From Thaumasiovibrio occultus (lineage in GTDB: Bacteria; Pseudomonadota; Gammaproteobacteria; Enterobacterales; Vibrionaceae), in NCBI GenBank assembly GCA_019703815.1, contig AP023052.1, positions 2,869,501-2,933,500 of the forward strand: a stretch of DNA of 64,000 bases, read 5' to 3'. Position numbers and translations under genes: made by a program. The notes beneath the pieces are model-generated. The model was not told the DNA's origin and searched no databases. It was given only the letters and a program-made list of their open reading frames with translations. Of this stretch, positions 28,426-38,127 are shown one piece after another (the first letter of the stretch is position 1; each line of letters opens with the position of its first letter).

Positions 28426-29706
28426 TCAGTACTGATACTTATTGCGCATAATATTAATAATTTCAACATCAGTGTCCAGCATGCCGTATTTACTCAGGTG
28501 GCCTAAGTTGGCAATCGTGGCATCAATGTTGGCAGTAACTATCCCTTCGTTCTCACCCACACCGTAGTTATTCACTGCCATCAGCGCCGCTTTTACTGCC
28601 GCTGAGGCCGAGGTCGATACCTTCATGGAGCACGCACTGCCCGCGCCGTCGCAGATGATCCCCGACACATCACCGATCATGTTGCTGATACAGGCCGCCA
28701 TTTGCTCTAGCGTACCGCCGAGCATCCAGGTGATCGCCGCACTCGATCCCATTGCCGCCGTGCTGGCTGCACACAAGGCGGACAGTTTGTTTTGGTAAGT
28801 TTTAATGTAAATCGCGATCAAATGACTCATCGCCAACGCGCGAGTCAGGGTTTCCTGATCTTTGCCCAAGAACTGCGCTGCGGCCACCACCGGCATTGTT
28901 GCTGCAATGCCTTGATTGCCTGAGCCAGAGTTCGACATTGCCGGGAGCATAGCGCCATCCATGCGTGCATCTGAAGCCGCAGAAGCCAAACGCATTGCCA
29001 GCGTCATCAAATCATCCGACAGCAATTTACGCTCCACTTGCTCGGTCATCATCTTGCCAATACGCAAGCCATAACCGTTCAAGCCTTCTTCGGCCAGCGC
29101 TTTATTCAGCTCAGCTGCTTGCGCCATAAACGCGATCTCTTCCAGCGGTACATTCAGCGCAAAGTCGATCACCATCGACAGTGTCATCGCCGGTTGCTCG
29201 GCCATGACAGCTTGGCTTTCTTCGTTGCCCATGCCTTGATCCAGCAACACCTCGCCGTTTTTCTCCATCAACACAATGCGCGTGTGATCGCTACAGATCA
29301 CCACTTTTGCACTTTGATCGCCGGCGATCGCTTCGACTTCGGCATACAGCACGTCGGCAACGGCTTTCACATCGACTTGAATATCCCCCAACAAGGTTTT
29401 CGCAGTGTCGACTTGCTCGGCGTTAATGTTCGCCAGCACTTCCAGCCCACCCTCGGGATCGCCGCCCACCGCACCGATAGCTGCTGCCATGCTCAGCCCT
29501 GTCATACCGGTACCCGGAACGCCAACGCCCATGCCATTTTTAAACAAGTTACCACTGACCCACACTTGCATTTTTTCCGGCAACTGACCCAGCAACTGGC
29601 GACAGTTCGCCGCAGCAAGGGCGACTGACATTGGCTCGGTGCAGCCCAGCGCAGGGACAACGTCTTTTTTCAGACGGGCAATATAGGCGTTCCAGTTTGG
29701 ATTCAT
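28426..29706 (-). CDS. cyuA: L-cysteine desulfidase CyuA
   Basis: CyuA (YhaM, UPF0597) is an iron-sulfur enzyme that breaks cysteine into pyruvate, ammonia and sulfide. The 426-residue protein shows PALGCTEPMSVALA with Cys22 and a C-terminal GIICDGAGSACSMKVSTSA whose cysteines are expected cluster ligands. SGSGNQGIAATMPVVAAA is a further family signature. It is upstream of tcyP on the same strand, after which its own terminator lies, so the pair need not be one transcript. The divergent neighbour is the DUF4212 symporter operon. Confidence 0.92.
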   Translation of the reverse strand: MNPNWNAYIARLKKDVVPALGCTEPMSVALAAANCRQLLGQLPEKMQVWVSGNLFKNGMGVGVPGTGMTGLSMAAAIGAVGGDPEGGLEVLANINAEQVDTAKTLLGDIQVDVKAVADVLYAEVEAIAGDQSAKVVICSDHTRIVLMEKNGEVLLDQGMGNEESQAVMAEQPAMTLSMVIDFALNVPLEEIAFMAQAAELNKALAEEGLNGYGLRIGKMMTEQVERKLLSDDLMTLAMRLASAASDARMDGAMLPAMSNSGSGNQGIAATMPVVAAAQFLGKDQETLTRALAMSHLIAIYIKTYQNKLSALCAASTAAMGSSAAITWMLGGTLEQMAACISNMIGDVSGIICDGAGSACSMKVSTSASAAVKAALMAVNNYGVGENEGIVTANIDATIANLGHLSKYGMLDTDVEIINIMRNKYQY

Positions 29707-30315
29707 TTCAGACTACTCAACATCAAAGGGCGGCTCGAACAAGCGGCCAAGACCAAACAATCGCGACATCAAGTGCGATCGGTGTATTCACTTCCATGTT
29801 GGTGATAACGTGAGGGAATGGGCGGGCGTTTCTGCCAAGAAGGCTCACTGCTGGCGCAGGAAAAGAGAACACAGTCACGTCCGAGCATGTCATTCGTTAG
29901 ATCATCGCTCGCGGTATCGGCAGGTTTTGTGCTCTCTTGTGGAAAGCGACACGGCCGATTTAACTTTGCGCGGTGATACAGTGCCAAATAACATCCTGTC
30001 ATCTACGGCGGCCAAGTGTAACAAACGGCGCGGCAAAATGTCGTTGCGCCACGTCAAATTCCCTTTGCGCCTAAATACTACGGAGATCACAGCTTTGAAT
30101 TCTTAGGATATTTTCCCGCCCCAACATCGCCTACGACCTTTGGCTAACAGCAAGCAAAAATCGGCCAATTTTCTCGCCCATGATCTTCCCATGATTTTGA
30201 TAAACCGCACATTTTTACGTCTATTTATCCCGACTAAAGTTGCACAGATCTCGTGCAAATTCGTTGCTAAGGTAATTCTCGTAACATTTTATTAACGTGA
30301 CGCAAGGAGACGAAC
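29707..30315. other. cyuA-DUF4212 divergent intergenic region
   Basis: This 609-base region carries the control sites of both genes. The clearest element is the 19-bp inverted repeat TTGCAC-N7-GTGCAA at 30240-30258. I see no credible gene, tRNA or known riboswitch; short frames here lack ribosome binding sites. Confidence 0.5.
30240..30258. promoter_or_regulatory. Inverted repeat upstream of the symporter operon
   Basis: TTGCAC and GTGCAA are separated by seven bases (perfect six-base arms), 58 bases before the DUF4212 start. It is a candidate operator for the symporter operon, perhaps for the response regulator; this link is a guess. Confidence 0.4.
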
Positions 30316-30579
30316 ATGTCGTTCGAGAATCAAGAGCGTGCTCAGGAGTACTGGAGCAAAAACGTCAAACTGCTGATAAACCTTATGGTTATCTGGTTTG
30401 TCGTTTCTTTCGGCTGCGGGATCTTATTTGTTGATGTGCTGAATCAATTCCAATTGGGCGGGTACAAGCTCGGTTTCTGGTTTGCCCAGCAAGGGTCAAT
30501 TTACTGCTTCCTCGGCATCATTTTCTACTATTCCTGGAAGATGCGCCGTATTGATCGCGAATTTGGTGTAGACGAATAA
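30316..30579 (+). CDS. DUF4212 small subunit of a sodium/solute symporter
   Basis: This 87-residue protein has two membrane helices (LLINLMVIWFVVSFGCGILF and GSIYCFLGIIFYYSW) and the DUF4212 pattern YWSKNVKLL ... GFWFAQQGSIYCF. DUF4212 proteins are always encoded next to an SSS-family symporter, as here, with 13 bases between the genes. AAGGAG precedes the ATG. The pair probably acts as an acetate or short-chain organic acid importer, judged from context. Confidence 0.88.
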   Translation: MSFENQERAQEYWSKNVKLLINLMVIWFVVSFGCGILFVDVLNQFQLGGYKLGFWFAQQGSIYCFLGIIFYYSWKMRRIDREFGVDE

Positions 30580-30592
30580 AAGGACCAGAAAG

Positions 30593-32320
30593 ATGGATCT
30601 AAAAACTATTACATACATCGTGGTGGGAGCGACCTTCTTGCTCTACATCGGCATCGCGATCTGGGCTCGCGCCGGATCAACGAAAGAGTTCTATGTCGCC
30701 GGTGGCGGGGTTAACCCGATAGCGAACGGGATGGCAACGGCTGCCGATTGGATGTCTGCCGCGTCGTTTATCTCTATGGCCGGCTTAATTGCCTTTATGG
30801 GCTACGGTGGCTCGGTCTTTTTGATGGGCTGGACCGGTGGTTACGTTCTACTTGCTCTGCTACTCGCGCCGTACCTGCGCAAGTTCGGTAAGTTTACCGT
30901 GCCGGAGTTTGTTGGTGAGCGTTTCTACTCGAAAACCGCACGCGTAGTGGCGGTGGCCTGTTTGATCATCGCATCTGTTACTTACGTTATCGGTCAGATG
31001 AAAGGCGTTGGTGTCGCATTTGGTCGCTTCTTAGAAGTGGAATACGCGACGGGTCTAATGATCGGTATGGTGATTGTCTTTATCTACGCCGTGATGGGCG
31101 GGATGAAGGGCATTACTTACACCCAAATCGCTCAATATTGCGTACTCATTTTGGCTTACACTATTCCCGCAATATTTATCTCGCTGCAACTGACGGGTCA
31201 CCCGCTACCGCAAATTGGGTTGGGCGGTACCATGGCCGGATCGGATCAATACCTGCTCGATCGGCTCGATCAGGTGGTCACCGAACTCGGCTTTAGTCAG
31301 TACACCACCCAAGTGCGGGGGGATACCCTCAATATGTTCGTCTATACCATGTCTCTGATGATTGGTACGGCGGGCTTGCCACACGTTATCATCCGTTTCT
31401 TCACCGTACCGAAAGTGCGTGACGCACGCACCTCTGCGGGTTGGGCGTTGATCTTTATCGCGATCCTTTACACCACCGCGCCAGCGGTCGCCGCGATGGC
31501 ACGTCTAAACCTGATGGATACGGTTAACCCAGCACCTGGCCAATATCTAGCGTATGACGAGCGTCCTGCATGGTTCAACAACTGGGAAAAAACCGGTCTG
31601 CTCGGCTTTGATGATAAGAACGGCGATGGCTTGATCCAATACACTTCTAATCCAGAAACCAATGAGCTGCGGGTTGACCGCGACATCATGGTATTGGCGA
31701 ACCCTGAGATTGCGAAACTGCCAAACTGGGTCATTGCCTTGGTGGCCGCCGGTGGCTTGGCCGCTGCACTATCAACCGCTGCTGGCCTACTGTTGGCTAT
31801 CTCGTCTGCGATTTCTCACGACTTGATCAAAGGGGTGATTAATCCACGGATCTCGGAGAAGAAAGAGCTGTTGGCAAGCCGGATCTCGATGGCGGTGGCG
31901 ATTGCGGTCGCGGGTTATCTCGGTCTCAATCCGCCGGGCTTTGCCGCCGGTACGGTAGCACTGGCCTTTGGTCTTGCCGCCTCCTCGATCTTCCCTGTGT
32001 TGATGATGGGGATCTTCAGTAAATCCATCAATAAAGAAGGCGCGATTGCCGGCATGATCACCGGTATCAGTATTACCCTGTTCTACGTGTTCCAGCACAA
32101 AGGCATCTTGTTTGTCGCTGACTGGCGCTACCTAGAAAGCTGGGGTAACAACTGGTTCTTCGGGATTGAGCCAAACGCCTTTGGTGCCGTGGGCGCGGTG
32201 TTTAACTTCGCTATCGCTTATGCCGTGTCGCGCGTCACTGCCGAAACGCCGCAAGAAGTGAAAGACTTGGTTGAGCACGTCCGCGTTCCAGCGGGTGCAG
32301 GCCAAGCGCAGGATCACTGA
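30593..32320 (+). CDS. Sodium:solute symporter, VC_2705 subfamily
   Basis: This 575-residue transporter of the SSS family has about 13 helices. Signs are FYVAGGGVNPIANGMATAADWMSAASF, GQMKGVGVAFGRFLEVEY and AGLPHVIIRFFTVPKVRDARTS. A hydrophilic loop of about 80 residues in the middle (LDKNGDG-like acidic stretch GFDDKNGDGLIQYTS) is characteristic of the VC_2705 subfamily. It partners the DUF4212 protein. ActP, an acetate permease, is a distant relative. Nearby acs and CrbS favour acetate as substrate; this is inference. Confidence 0.88.
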   Translation: MDLKTITYIVVGATFLLYIGIAIWARAGSTKEFYVAGGGVNPIANGMATAADWMSAASFISMAGLIAFMGYGGSVFLMGWTGGYVLLALLLAPYLRKFGKFTVPEFVGERFYSKTARVVAVACLIIASVTYVIGQMKGVGVAFGRFLEVEYATGLMIGMVIVFIYAVMGGMKGITYTQIAQYCVLILAYTIPAIFISLQLTGHPLPQIGLGGTMAGSDQYLLDRLDQVVTELGFSQYTTQVRGDTLNMFVYTMSLMIGTAGLPHVIIRFFTVPKVRDARTSAGWALIFIAILYTTAPAVAAMARLNLMDTVNPAPGQYLAYDERPAWFNNWEKTGLLGFDDKNGDGLIQYTSNPETNELRVDRDIMVLANPEIAKLPNWVIALVAAGGLAAALSTAAGLLLAISSAISHDLIKGVINPRISEKKELLASRISMAVAIAVAGYLGLNPPGFAAGTVALAFGLAASSIFPVLMMGIFSKSINKEGAIAGMITGISITLFYVFQHKGILFVADWRYLESWGNNWFFGIEPNAFGAVGAVFNFAIAYAVSRVTAETPQEVKDLVEHVRVPAGAGQAQDH

Positions 32321-32377
32321 TCCCTTTGTCGCTTTCTTGCTAAGTCTCGCAGCCATGAGTTAGCAAGAGCTAGCGCA

Positions 32378-32402
32378 GAAGCCCCGCAAGGGGCTTCTTT
32401 TT
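32378..32402 (+). terminator. Intrinsic terminator of the symporter operon
   Basis: GAAGCCCC, GCAA, GGGGCTTC, then a T-run. Confidence 0.88.
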
Positions 32403-32514
32403 CAACCCAAATCGGCTAAGGTAGCCAGTAGACGAAAAAATAAACACCCTCAGTTAAACAGTTACGCACTGCCTCGCGCACAACGCTGACTCTCACTACA
32501 AGGAACGCACACGG

Positions 32515-33015
32515 ATGTCTTCACTATTTAAAAACAAACACTTCATTGTTGCCCTGCTCGTGTGTCCTGTATTGGCGATCGTCGCTTATGTCGGTACCGA
32601 TCTCGCGGTCAGTGAAAAACCCCATGCAGCCGTTCCCGGCCAAAGCTATATGCTGGCCAGCCAATCGAACTGTCGTTACACCAGTGGCTTGTGCAAAATG
32701 GAAAACGGCGACTTCAATATTCAGTTTCGCTCTGAAAACATCACCGCAGAGCACTTAACCCTCTCGCTCTCTTCGGCCTTTCCGCTGCAAGGGGTAAAAC
32801 TCGCCTTAGTGGACAGTCCGGACGCGGGCAACGGCGAGATCATTGAGATGACATCGCAAGATAATAACGCGCAACAATGGACGGTGACTCTACCCGCGCC
32901 ACGCTCAGCGCAAAGCCAACTGCGCGTAGTGGTCAGCGCCAATGACACCTTGTACATTGGCGAAACCGGCACCGAGTTTGTGCGCTACGAAACCCTGTTT
33001 ACCGATCAACAGTGA
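32515..33015 (+). CDS. Periplasmic/membrane-anchored protein of unknown function
   Basis: I do not recognise this 166-residue protein. It has an N-terminal membrane segment (about 10-29, FIVALLVCPVLAIVAYVG). A periplasmic beta-rich domain follows, with two cysteines in SNCRYTSGLCKM (about 53 and 60) that may form a disulfide. The remainder alternates strands like a small Ig-like or FixH-like domain. It lies between the symporter operon and the convergent crbS. AAGGA lies upstream of its ATG. Confidence 0.65.
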   Translation: MSSLFKNKHFIVALLVCPVLAIVAYVGTDLAVSEKPHAAVPGQSYMLASQSNCRYTSGLCKMENGDFNIQFRSENITAEHLTLSLSSAFPLQGVKLALVDSPDAGNGEIIEMTSQDNNAQQWTVTLPAPRSAQSQLRVVVSANDTLYIGETGTEFVRYETLFTDQQ

Positions 33016-33100
33016 TCTGGGTAGTCGTTACTCAAGCGTGATGTTCACGCCATGGTTTGCGCTATTTTTCACGGTTCTCTCCCCTATTTACGTTTAAGTT

Positions 33101-33130
33101 GCGGTTAAATTTCGCGTTTTAACCGCTTTT
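33101..33130 (+). terminator. Terminator-like hairpin after the periplasmic protein
   Basis: GCGGTTAAA (33101-33109) pairs with TTTAACCGC (33118-33126) and is followed by TTTT. Two CACGCCTTTTAGA direct repeats follow at about 33131-33170. Confidence 0.6.
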
Positions 33131-33193
33131 CACGCCTTTTAGATCTCGTCTTTTAGAGCACGCCTTTTAGAATAAAGCAGACACCACGGCGTT

Positions 33194-36100
33194 TTACGGT
33201 GCTGATACGGTGGTTTGCCGTTGATTAAGCAACGCGCGCAGCTTCAATGGTTTCACCGGTTTGCTGAGGAAATGGTAGCCATGCACCTTCGCCGCTTCTT
33301 GGGTTTCAGGGGTGCGATCAGCGCTGATCAATACGCCAAGAAAATCCCCGCCCAACTGCAAACGGCACTGCTGCAACACCTGTAAGCCCGTTTGACCTTG
33401 TGCCAAATGGTAGTCACTCAACACCACATCCGGTCGCCAGCCATTGCCCAAGGCTTTTGCCACTTGCTGCACGTTTTCAGCGCAGACACATTCACAGCCC
33501 CAACGCGAGAGCAGCTGCTCCATCCCTTGCAATATCGACACTTCGTTGTCGACACACAGCACCTTCAACCCGACCGTGGCACTCGATTGCTTCTCTTTGA
33601 CGGGGGCTGGCTTTGGAATGTGATCAGTACATTTCACCGTTAGGCTAAACACTGTGCCTTTCCCCGGCCATGAACGCATATTCAGTTGGTGTCCAAGCAC
33701 CCGGCTGATCCCGCGCGCAATCGCCAAACCTAAGCCTAAACCGTGCTCGGCATTGCCTTGATCGCCACGGGTAAACTCTTCAAAGATCTCGGTCTGCTTT
33801 TCTTCTGGAATACCCGTACCGTTGTCCCACACTTCGATCCGCACTTGCTGCCCCACCCGACGACAGCCCATCAGCACCTTGCCTTCGGGGTTATAGCGAA
33901 ACGCATTGGTGAGGAAATTTTGCAGCGCACGGCGCAGCAGTTTGGGATCCGATTGGATCAACAGATCGCAACCCACTACCCGAAAATCGATATTTTGCTG
34001 TTTCGCCAGCACGCCAAATTCTGCGCCCAACGTATCGAGCACATCGCGCAGAGCGAACGCCCCGACTCTGGCCGTGAGCTTGCCACTTTCCAAACGCGAC
34101 ACATCCAATAGATCGGTGATCAAATCTTCCGCTGCGCCCAGTGAGCTTTCGATATATTGCGCCAAACGCGCGGTTTCCGGCTCCGTCGCCATTTCACTCA
34201 GTGAGGCGGAAAACAGCCGCGCCGCATTGAGCGGTTGCATTAAATCGTGGCTTACTGCGGCAAGAAAACGGCTTTTTGAATTCGACATCTGCTCGGCGCG
34301 CAGCGTCGCAGACACCAAACGGCGGTTGAGCGATTCCAGCTCTTGGGTACGCTCTTGCACCCGCGCCTCCAAGGTTTCGTTCGCTTCGGCCAGTGCATCC
34401 GCCGCTTGGCGAAACTGAGTTATATCGGAAAAACTCATCACAAAGCCGCCGCCGGGCATTGGATTGCCTTGCACTTCAATCACCGTCCCATCAGGGCGCA
34501 AACGTGATGATGTATGCGCCGATCCCGCTTCCAAATAACCGACCCGTTTGCGCACATGATCGTCGGGATCGCCCGGGCCACATAAACCGCGCTCGGCGTT
34601 ATGACGGATCACATCGGCGATCGGCCGTCCAACTTGGATCAACCCCGGTGGAAACTCAAACATCTGCAAATAGCGCTGATTCCACGCCACCAGCCGCAGG
34701 TTTTTATCCACCACCGCGATCCCTTGGCTGATGTGCTCAATGGCCCCTTGCAAAAGACCGCGGCTGAAATCAAACAGCTCGGAGGCTTCATCGACAATCG
34801 TGGCGATCTCTTCCAGCTGCATATCGCGCCCTTGCAGCGCCGATTCGAGCACCAAACGCGCCGACGAGGCACCAAACACCCCAGCCAAGACGCGCTCGGT
34901 ATGGCGAATCAAACGGGCATCCGCTTGTTGGTGCGCCAGTAGCTCCACTTCATATAAATTGGCGTATTGCTCAAACGCCAGTTTGGCGCGCGGCTCACCC
35001 ACAAAACGAGCCGCCAAGGCTTGCAGTTCATTGACCGTCACTCGGCTTTGGTACATCGATTCGGAATTACCATCAGGTAGCGGTGTGCCAACGAACGAGG
35101 CCGCTTGGAGGCGCTCGGTCATCGAAGGGCGCGATAAGTGCGAGAGCACCACATACAACAGCGCATTGACCACCAAGCTGAGCAACATGCCCCAATCTAC
35201 CGACGAGAGCGACGCCAGCGGCGCAATTTGAGGCGGCTCGATGATCCATAGCAGTAAATTCGTGCTGCTGTTACCCGCCAGTAGATTGGTTTGCGCCATC
35301 AAGGTGATCGCCCAAACAATAAAGCCGCCAACCATGCCGACATACGCACCGCGACGATTGCCGCTGCGCCAGTAGATCCCGCCGATCAACGCAGGGAAAA
35401 ACTGGGCAATCGCCGCAAAAGAGAGCAAGCCAATCGAGGAGAGCGATGGGATCGCCACTAACGCTTGATACACACCCCACGCGCCCAATAACAACAAGGC
35501 GATCAGCACTCGACGCACGTTAAGCAATAAACCGGAAAACTGCCCGAAGCCGTCTTCCCCTACCCGCACCCGGCGTAGCAAGATCGGCAACACAATGTCG
35601 TTCGAGACCATGATCGCCAGTGCAATTGTTGAGACAATCACCATCCCGCTGGCTGCCGACATCCCGCCAATAAATGCCAACATCGCAATGCTATTTTGCT
35701 CAGCAAGCAGCGGCAGATTGATCACATAAGTATCGGCGCTGACATTGGGTAACACGGTTTGTCCCACTAACGCCAACGGCACCACAAATAGGCTCATTAA
35801 GATCAGATATAGCGGGAAAACCCAACGCGCAGTACGCAAATCACTGGTATGGGTGTTTTCCACCACCACGGTATGAAATTGGCGCGGCAGACAGAAGATC
35901 GCCGCCATGGTCAGCAGTGTGTGGATCGCCAAACTGGCGGCTTGCGGGCGATGTTGGGATGAACCGACTAACGCACTGAGATCGCCAGCGGGGATCTCCC
36001 ACAGCCACACAAAGGCAAACAAACCAACCGTTAAAAACGCCACCAGCTTGATCACCGACTCAAACGCCACGGCGGTCATCATCCCGCGATGGTGCTCGGT

Positions 36101-36643
36101 ACTGTCGATGTGGCGCGTGCCAAACAAGATCGTAAACCCGGCCAAGGCCAACGCGACAATCCCTGCCGACTGACTGGCTAACTCGCCATCCAAAGCGATC
36201 AACTCAGGAGCAATTTGCGCCATTCCCAAGGTAATACCGCGCAGCTGCAACGCAATATAAGGCAAGATCCCGATCACTGAGATCACGGTGACTAAAATCG
36301 CGATCCCCTGCGATTTGCCATAACGCGCCGCGATAAAATCCGCAATCGAGGTAATGTGCTCGCGCTTGGCGATCAGAATGATCCGCGCCAAAACCCGCCA
36401 GCCCACGGTAAACACGAGAATAGGTGCAAAATAGATAGGAAGGAACGACCACAGATTGTCACTGGCCTGACCGACCGTGCCAAAAAAGGTCCAAGAGGTA
36501 CAGTAGACGGCGATGGATAAACTGTAGATCCACGGCCGCCACGCTGCGAGCCAACGGTGGTTACGATCTGCGTACCAACCGATCAGAAACAGGATCCCCA
36601 GATAAAGCAGAGATACTGGTATAACGACCCATCCTTGTGTCAT
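33194..36643 (-). CDS. crbS: Hybrid sensor kinase with SSS transporter domain, CrbS
   Basis: This 1149-residue protein fuses a sodium:solute symporter-like domain (about 1-500, 13 helices, WVVIPVSLLYLGILFLIGW at the start) to a STAC-like linker, a PAS domain (about 640-750), a HisKA/HATPase kinase core and a C-terminal receiver. The phosphorylated histidine is His799 in AAVSHDLMQPLNA. The receiver aspartate is Asp1077 in VVLSDYHLA. Architecture and the nearby acs match CrbS of Vibrio and MxtR of Pseudomonas, which switch on acetate use through CrbR. A GAGGTGGG site precedes the ATG. Confidence 0.88.
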   Translation of the reverse strand: MTQGWVVIPVSLLYLGILFLIGWYADRNHRWLAAWRPWIYSLSIAVYCTSWTFFGTVGQASDNLWSFLPIYFAPILVFTVGWRVLARIILIAKREHITSIADFIAARYGKSQGIAILVTVISVIGILPYIALQLRGITLGMAQIAPELIALDGELASQSAGIVALALAGFTILFGTRHIDSTEHHRGMMTAVAFESVIKLVAFLTVGLFAFVWLWEIPAGDLSALVGSSQHRPQAASLAIHTLLTMAAIFCLPRQFHTVVVENTHTSDLRTARWVFPLYLILMSLFVVPLALVGQTVLPNVSADTYVINLPLLAEQNSIAMLAFIGGMSAASGMVIVSTIALAIMVSNDIVLPILLRRVRVGEDGFGQFSGLLLNVRRVLIALLLLGAWGVYQALVAIPSLSSIGLLSFAAIAQFFPALIGGIYWRSGNRRGAYVGMVGGFIVWAITLMAQTNLLAGNSSTNLLLWIIEPPQIAPLASLSSVDWGMLLSLVVNALLYVVLSHLSRPSMTERLQAASFVGTPLPDGNSESMYQSRVTVNELQALAARFVGEPRAKLAFEQYANLYEVELLAHQQADARLIRHTERVLAGVFGASSARLVLESALQGRDMQLEEIATIVDEASELFDFSRGLLQGAIEHISQGIAVVDKNLRLVAWNQRYLQMFEFPPGLIQVGRPIADVIRHNAERGLCGPGDPDDHVRKRVGYLEAGSAHTSSRLRPDGTVIEVQGNPMPGGGFVMSFSDITQFRQAADALAEANETLEARVQERTQELESLNRRLVSATLRAEQMSNSKSRFLAAVSHDLMQPLNAARLFSASLSEMATEPETARLAQYIESSLGAAEDLITDLLDVSRLESGKLTARVGAFALRDVLDTLGAEFGVLAKQQNIDFRVVGCDLLIQSDPKLLRRALQNFLTNAFRYNPEGKVLMGCRRVGQQVRIEVWDNGTGIPEEKQTEIFEEFTRGDQGNAEHGLGLGLAIARGISRVLGHQLNMRSWPGKGTVFSLTVKCTDHIPKPAPVKEKQSSATVGLKVLCVDNEVSILQGMEQLLSRWGCECVCAENVQQVAKALGNGWRPDVVLSDYHLAQGQTGLQVLQQCRLQLGGDFLGVLISADRTPETQEAAKVHGYHFLSKPVKPLKLRALLNQRQTTVSAP

Positions 36644-36659
36644 TGCCCACCTCTATTAC

Positions 36660-36678
36660 AAGATATTTACAATATCTT
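36660..36678. promoter_or_regulatory. Palindrome upstream of crbS
   Basis: AAGATATT-TAC-AATATCTT has eight-base perfect arms, centred about 26 bases before the crbS start. A near-identical GATATT-N2-CAATATCTTAAA element lies upstream of dcuB (19810-19829). It could be an operator. Confidence 0.4.
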
Positions 36679-36764
36679 AAACAGCTTGGCAGGCGCACTC
36701 CACCAGTTCGACGATCTGCAGTGTCGGATTGAGACTTAGGTGCCTTTTCACCGCACCAGCATTC

Positions 36765-36799
36765 ACGATCAGCACCCAAGGTTGTTAAGTGCTGATCGT
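36765..36799 (-). terminator. Strong hairpin after the MFS gene
   Basis: ACGATCAGCAC and GTGCTGATCGT form an 11-pair stem with a 13-base loop, 21 bases after the MFS stop. No T-run follows, so it may protect the 3' end rather than terminate. Confidence 0.5.
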
Positions 36800-36819
36800 C
36801 AAAACGGCTTTGCGCTACC

Positions 36820-37980
36820 TTATTGCTCGCTCGCCGTTTTTGGCTCAGCGCCCAACTTAAAGGTGAGCAATAACGCGGGCACTGAGAACGATGCCATTAT
36901 GAAGAAGGCGGCGCTGCCCATACTCTCGACAATCGGCCCCAAGCCCATCGACAGCAAGCCCATAAACAGACCAAGTGCCAAGGCGTTGTAGAGCGATTGC
37001 CACGCCACTTGCTCGCTATCAATTTGCGATTGAATGTGGCGAATTGCCGCTAAGTGGGCGACCGCAAAAGTGATACTGTGCAGAGACTGCGCCAGCGCAA
37101 ACAGCGGTAGGCTCTCCACTACCCCCATCAAACTCCAACGTACCGCCACCGCGACCGCCGCTAAACGCATCATGCTCGCGACGCTCCAGTTGGCAAACAA
37201 ACGCTTGGCAAAAATGAAGATCAGAATTTCAAACACCACCCCGATGTTCCACAAGGTGCTAACCCACGCATCGGAGATCCCCACACTGTTCCAATAGTTT
37301 GAGGCAAATGCATACAGCGCGGCATGACTGCCTTGCAGCAACGCCACCAGTACAATAAACAGCCACACATCGCCCCGCTTTAGAAAACGCAACAGCGAAG
37401 GACGCGCGCCGATCTCGGCCGAGCTCTGTGGCGGTGTTTGCGGGCGACGCAAGCTAAATAGCAAGGTCAGCAACAAACCCAGCACCGCCACCCAAGGGAT
37501 CGCCGCTTCGCCAAAACGCTCGGACGAAAACCCGACAACCCAACTGCCGATCACAAATGCGACCGAGCCCCACAAACGGGTTCTACCATAGTCTAATAAG
37601 CCGCGACGCTGGTAATGGTTCGCCAATGAATCAGACAAGGGCACCAATGGCGCGTACACCAAGTTAAACAAAATGGTGACGGCGGCTAAGCCCCAAAAAC
37701 TGCTACTGACGGCTAAATGCAGCAGCACTACCAACAAGCTAATAAAGCTCATACAACGTAGTGCGGGGATCAGCTGCTCGGCCTTGTGCACTATGCGCGG
37801 CAACACCAGATTACTGACCGGACGGGTGATCAACCCAAGGCCAATGAGCACCCCAATTTGCGACTCGCTCATTCCCATGTGTTTGAACCACATCGCCCAG
37901 AATGGCAAGTAGACCCCATAGCTGAAAAAGAAACCGGTGAGATATTGAGACGTCCACGCGTAGGGAGAGGCACGCAACAT
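36820..37980 (-). CDS. MFS transporter, HcaT-like
   Basis: This 386-residue, 12-helix major facilitator resembles the 3-phenylpropionate transporter HcaT: FFFSYGVYLPFWAMWFKHMG at the N-terminus, LDYGRTRLWGSVAFVIGSWV in the middle and LLQGSHAALYAFASNYW opening the second half. The substrate is unknown, since no hca catabolic genes are present. AAGGA precedes the ATG. It lies between crbS (same strand) and the divergent DUF294 gene. Confidence 0.8.
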   Translation of the reverse strand: MLRASPYAWTSQYLTGFFFSYGVYLPFWAMWFKHMGMSESQIGVLIGLGLITRPVSNLVLPRIVHKAEQLIPALRCMSFISLLVVLLHLAVSSSFWGLAAVTILFNLVYAPLVPLSDSLANHYQRRGLLDYGRTRLWGSVAFVIGSWVVGFSSERFGEAAIPWVAVLGLLLTLLFSLRRPQTPPQSSAEIGARPSLLRFLKRGDVWLFIVLVALLQGSHAALYAFASNYWNSVGISDAWVSTLWNIGVVFEILIFIFAKRLFANWSVASMMRLAAVAVAVRWSLMGVVESLPLFALAQSLHSITFAVAHLAAIRHIQSQIDSEQVAWQSLYNALALGLFMGLLSMGLGPIVESMGSAAFFIMASFSVPALLLTFKLGAEPKTASEQ

Positions 37981-38127
37981 GAAATTTCCTTATAACAACA
38001 GCAAAAGAGCAAGAAAGGATCCGCTCTGCTTGCGAGGAATAGACTAAAGTCGGCTAGAGTCCGCGCGCTGTCTCATCCACACTGAGAGTGTTTGGCAAGG
38101 ATGGAAGACGACGCAGGGTGAACAACT

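Noticed and set aside
29707-30315. Possible riboswitch or RNA gene in the long cyuA-DUF4212 gap
   Set aside because: I found no known riboswitch core, tRNA shape or terminator-ended unit; only an inverted repeat stands out.
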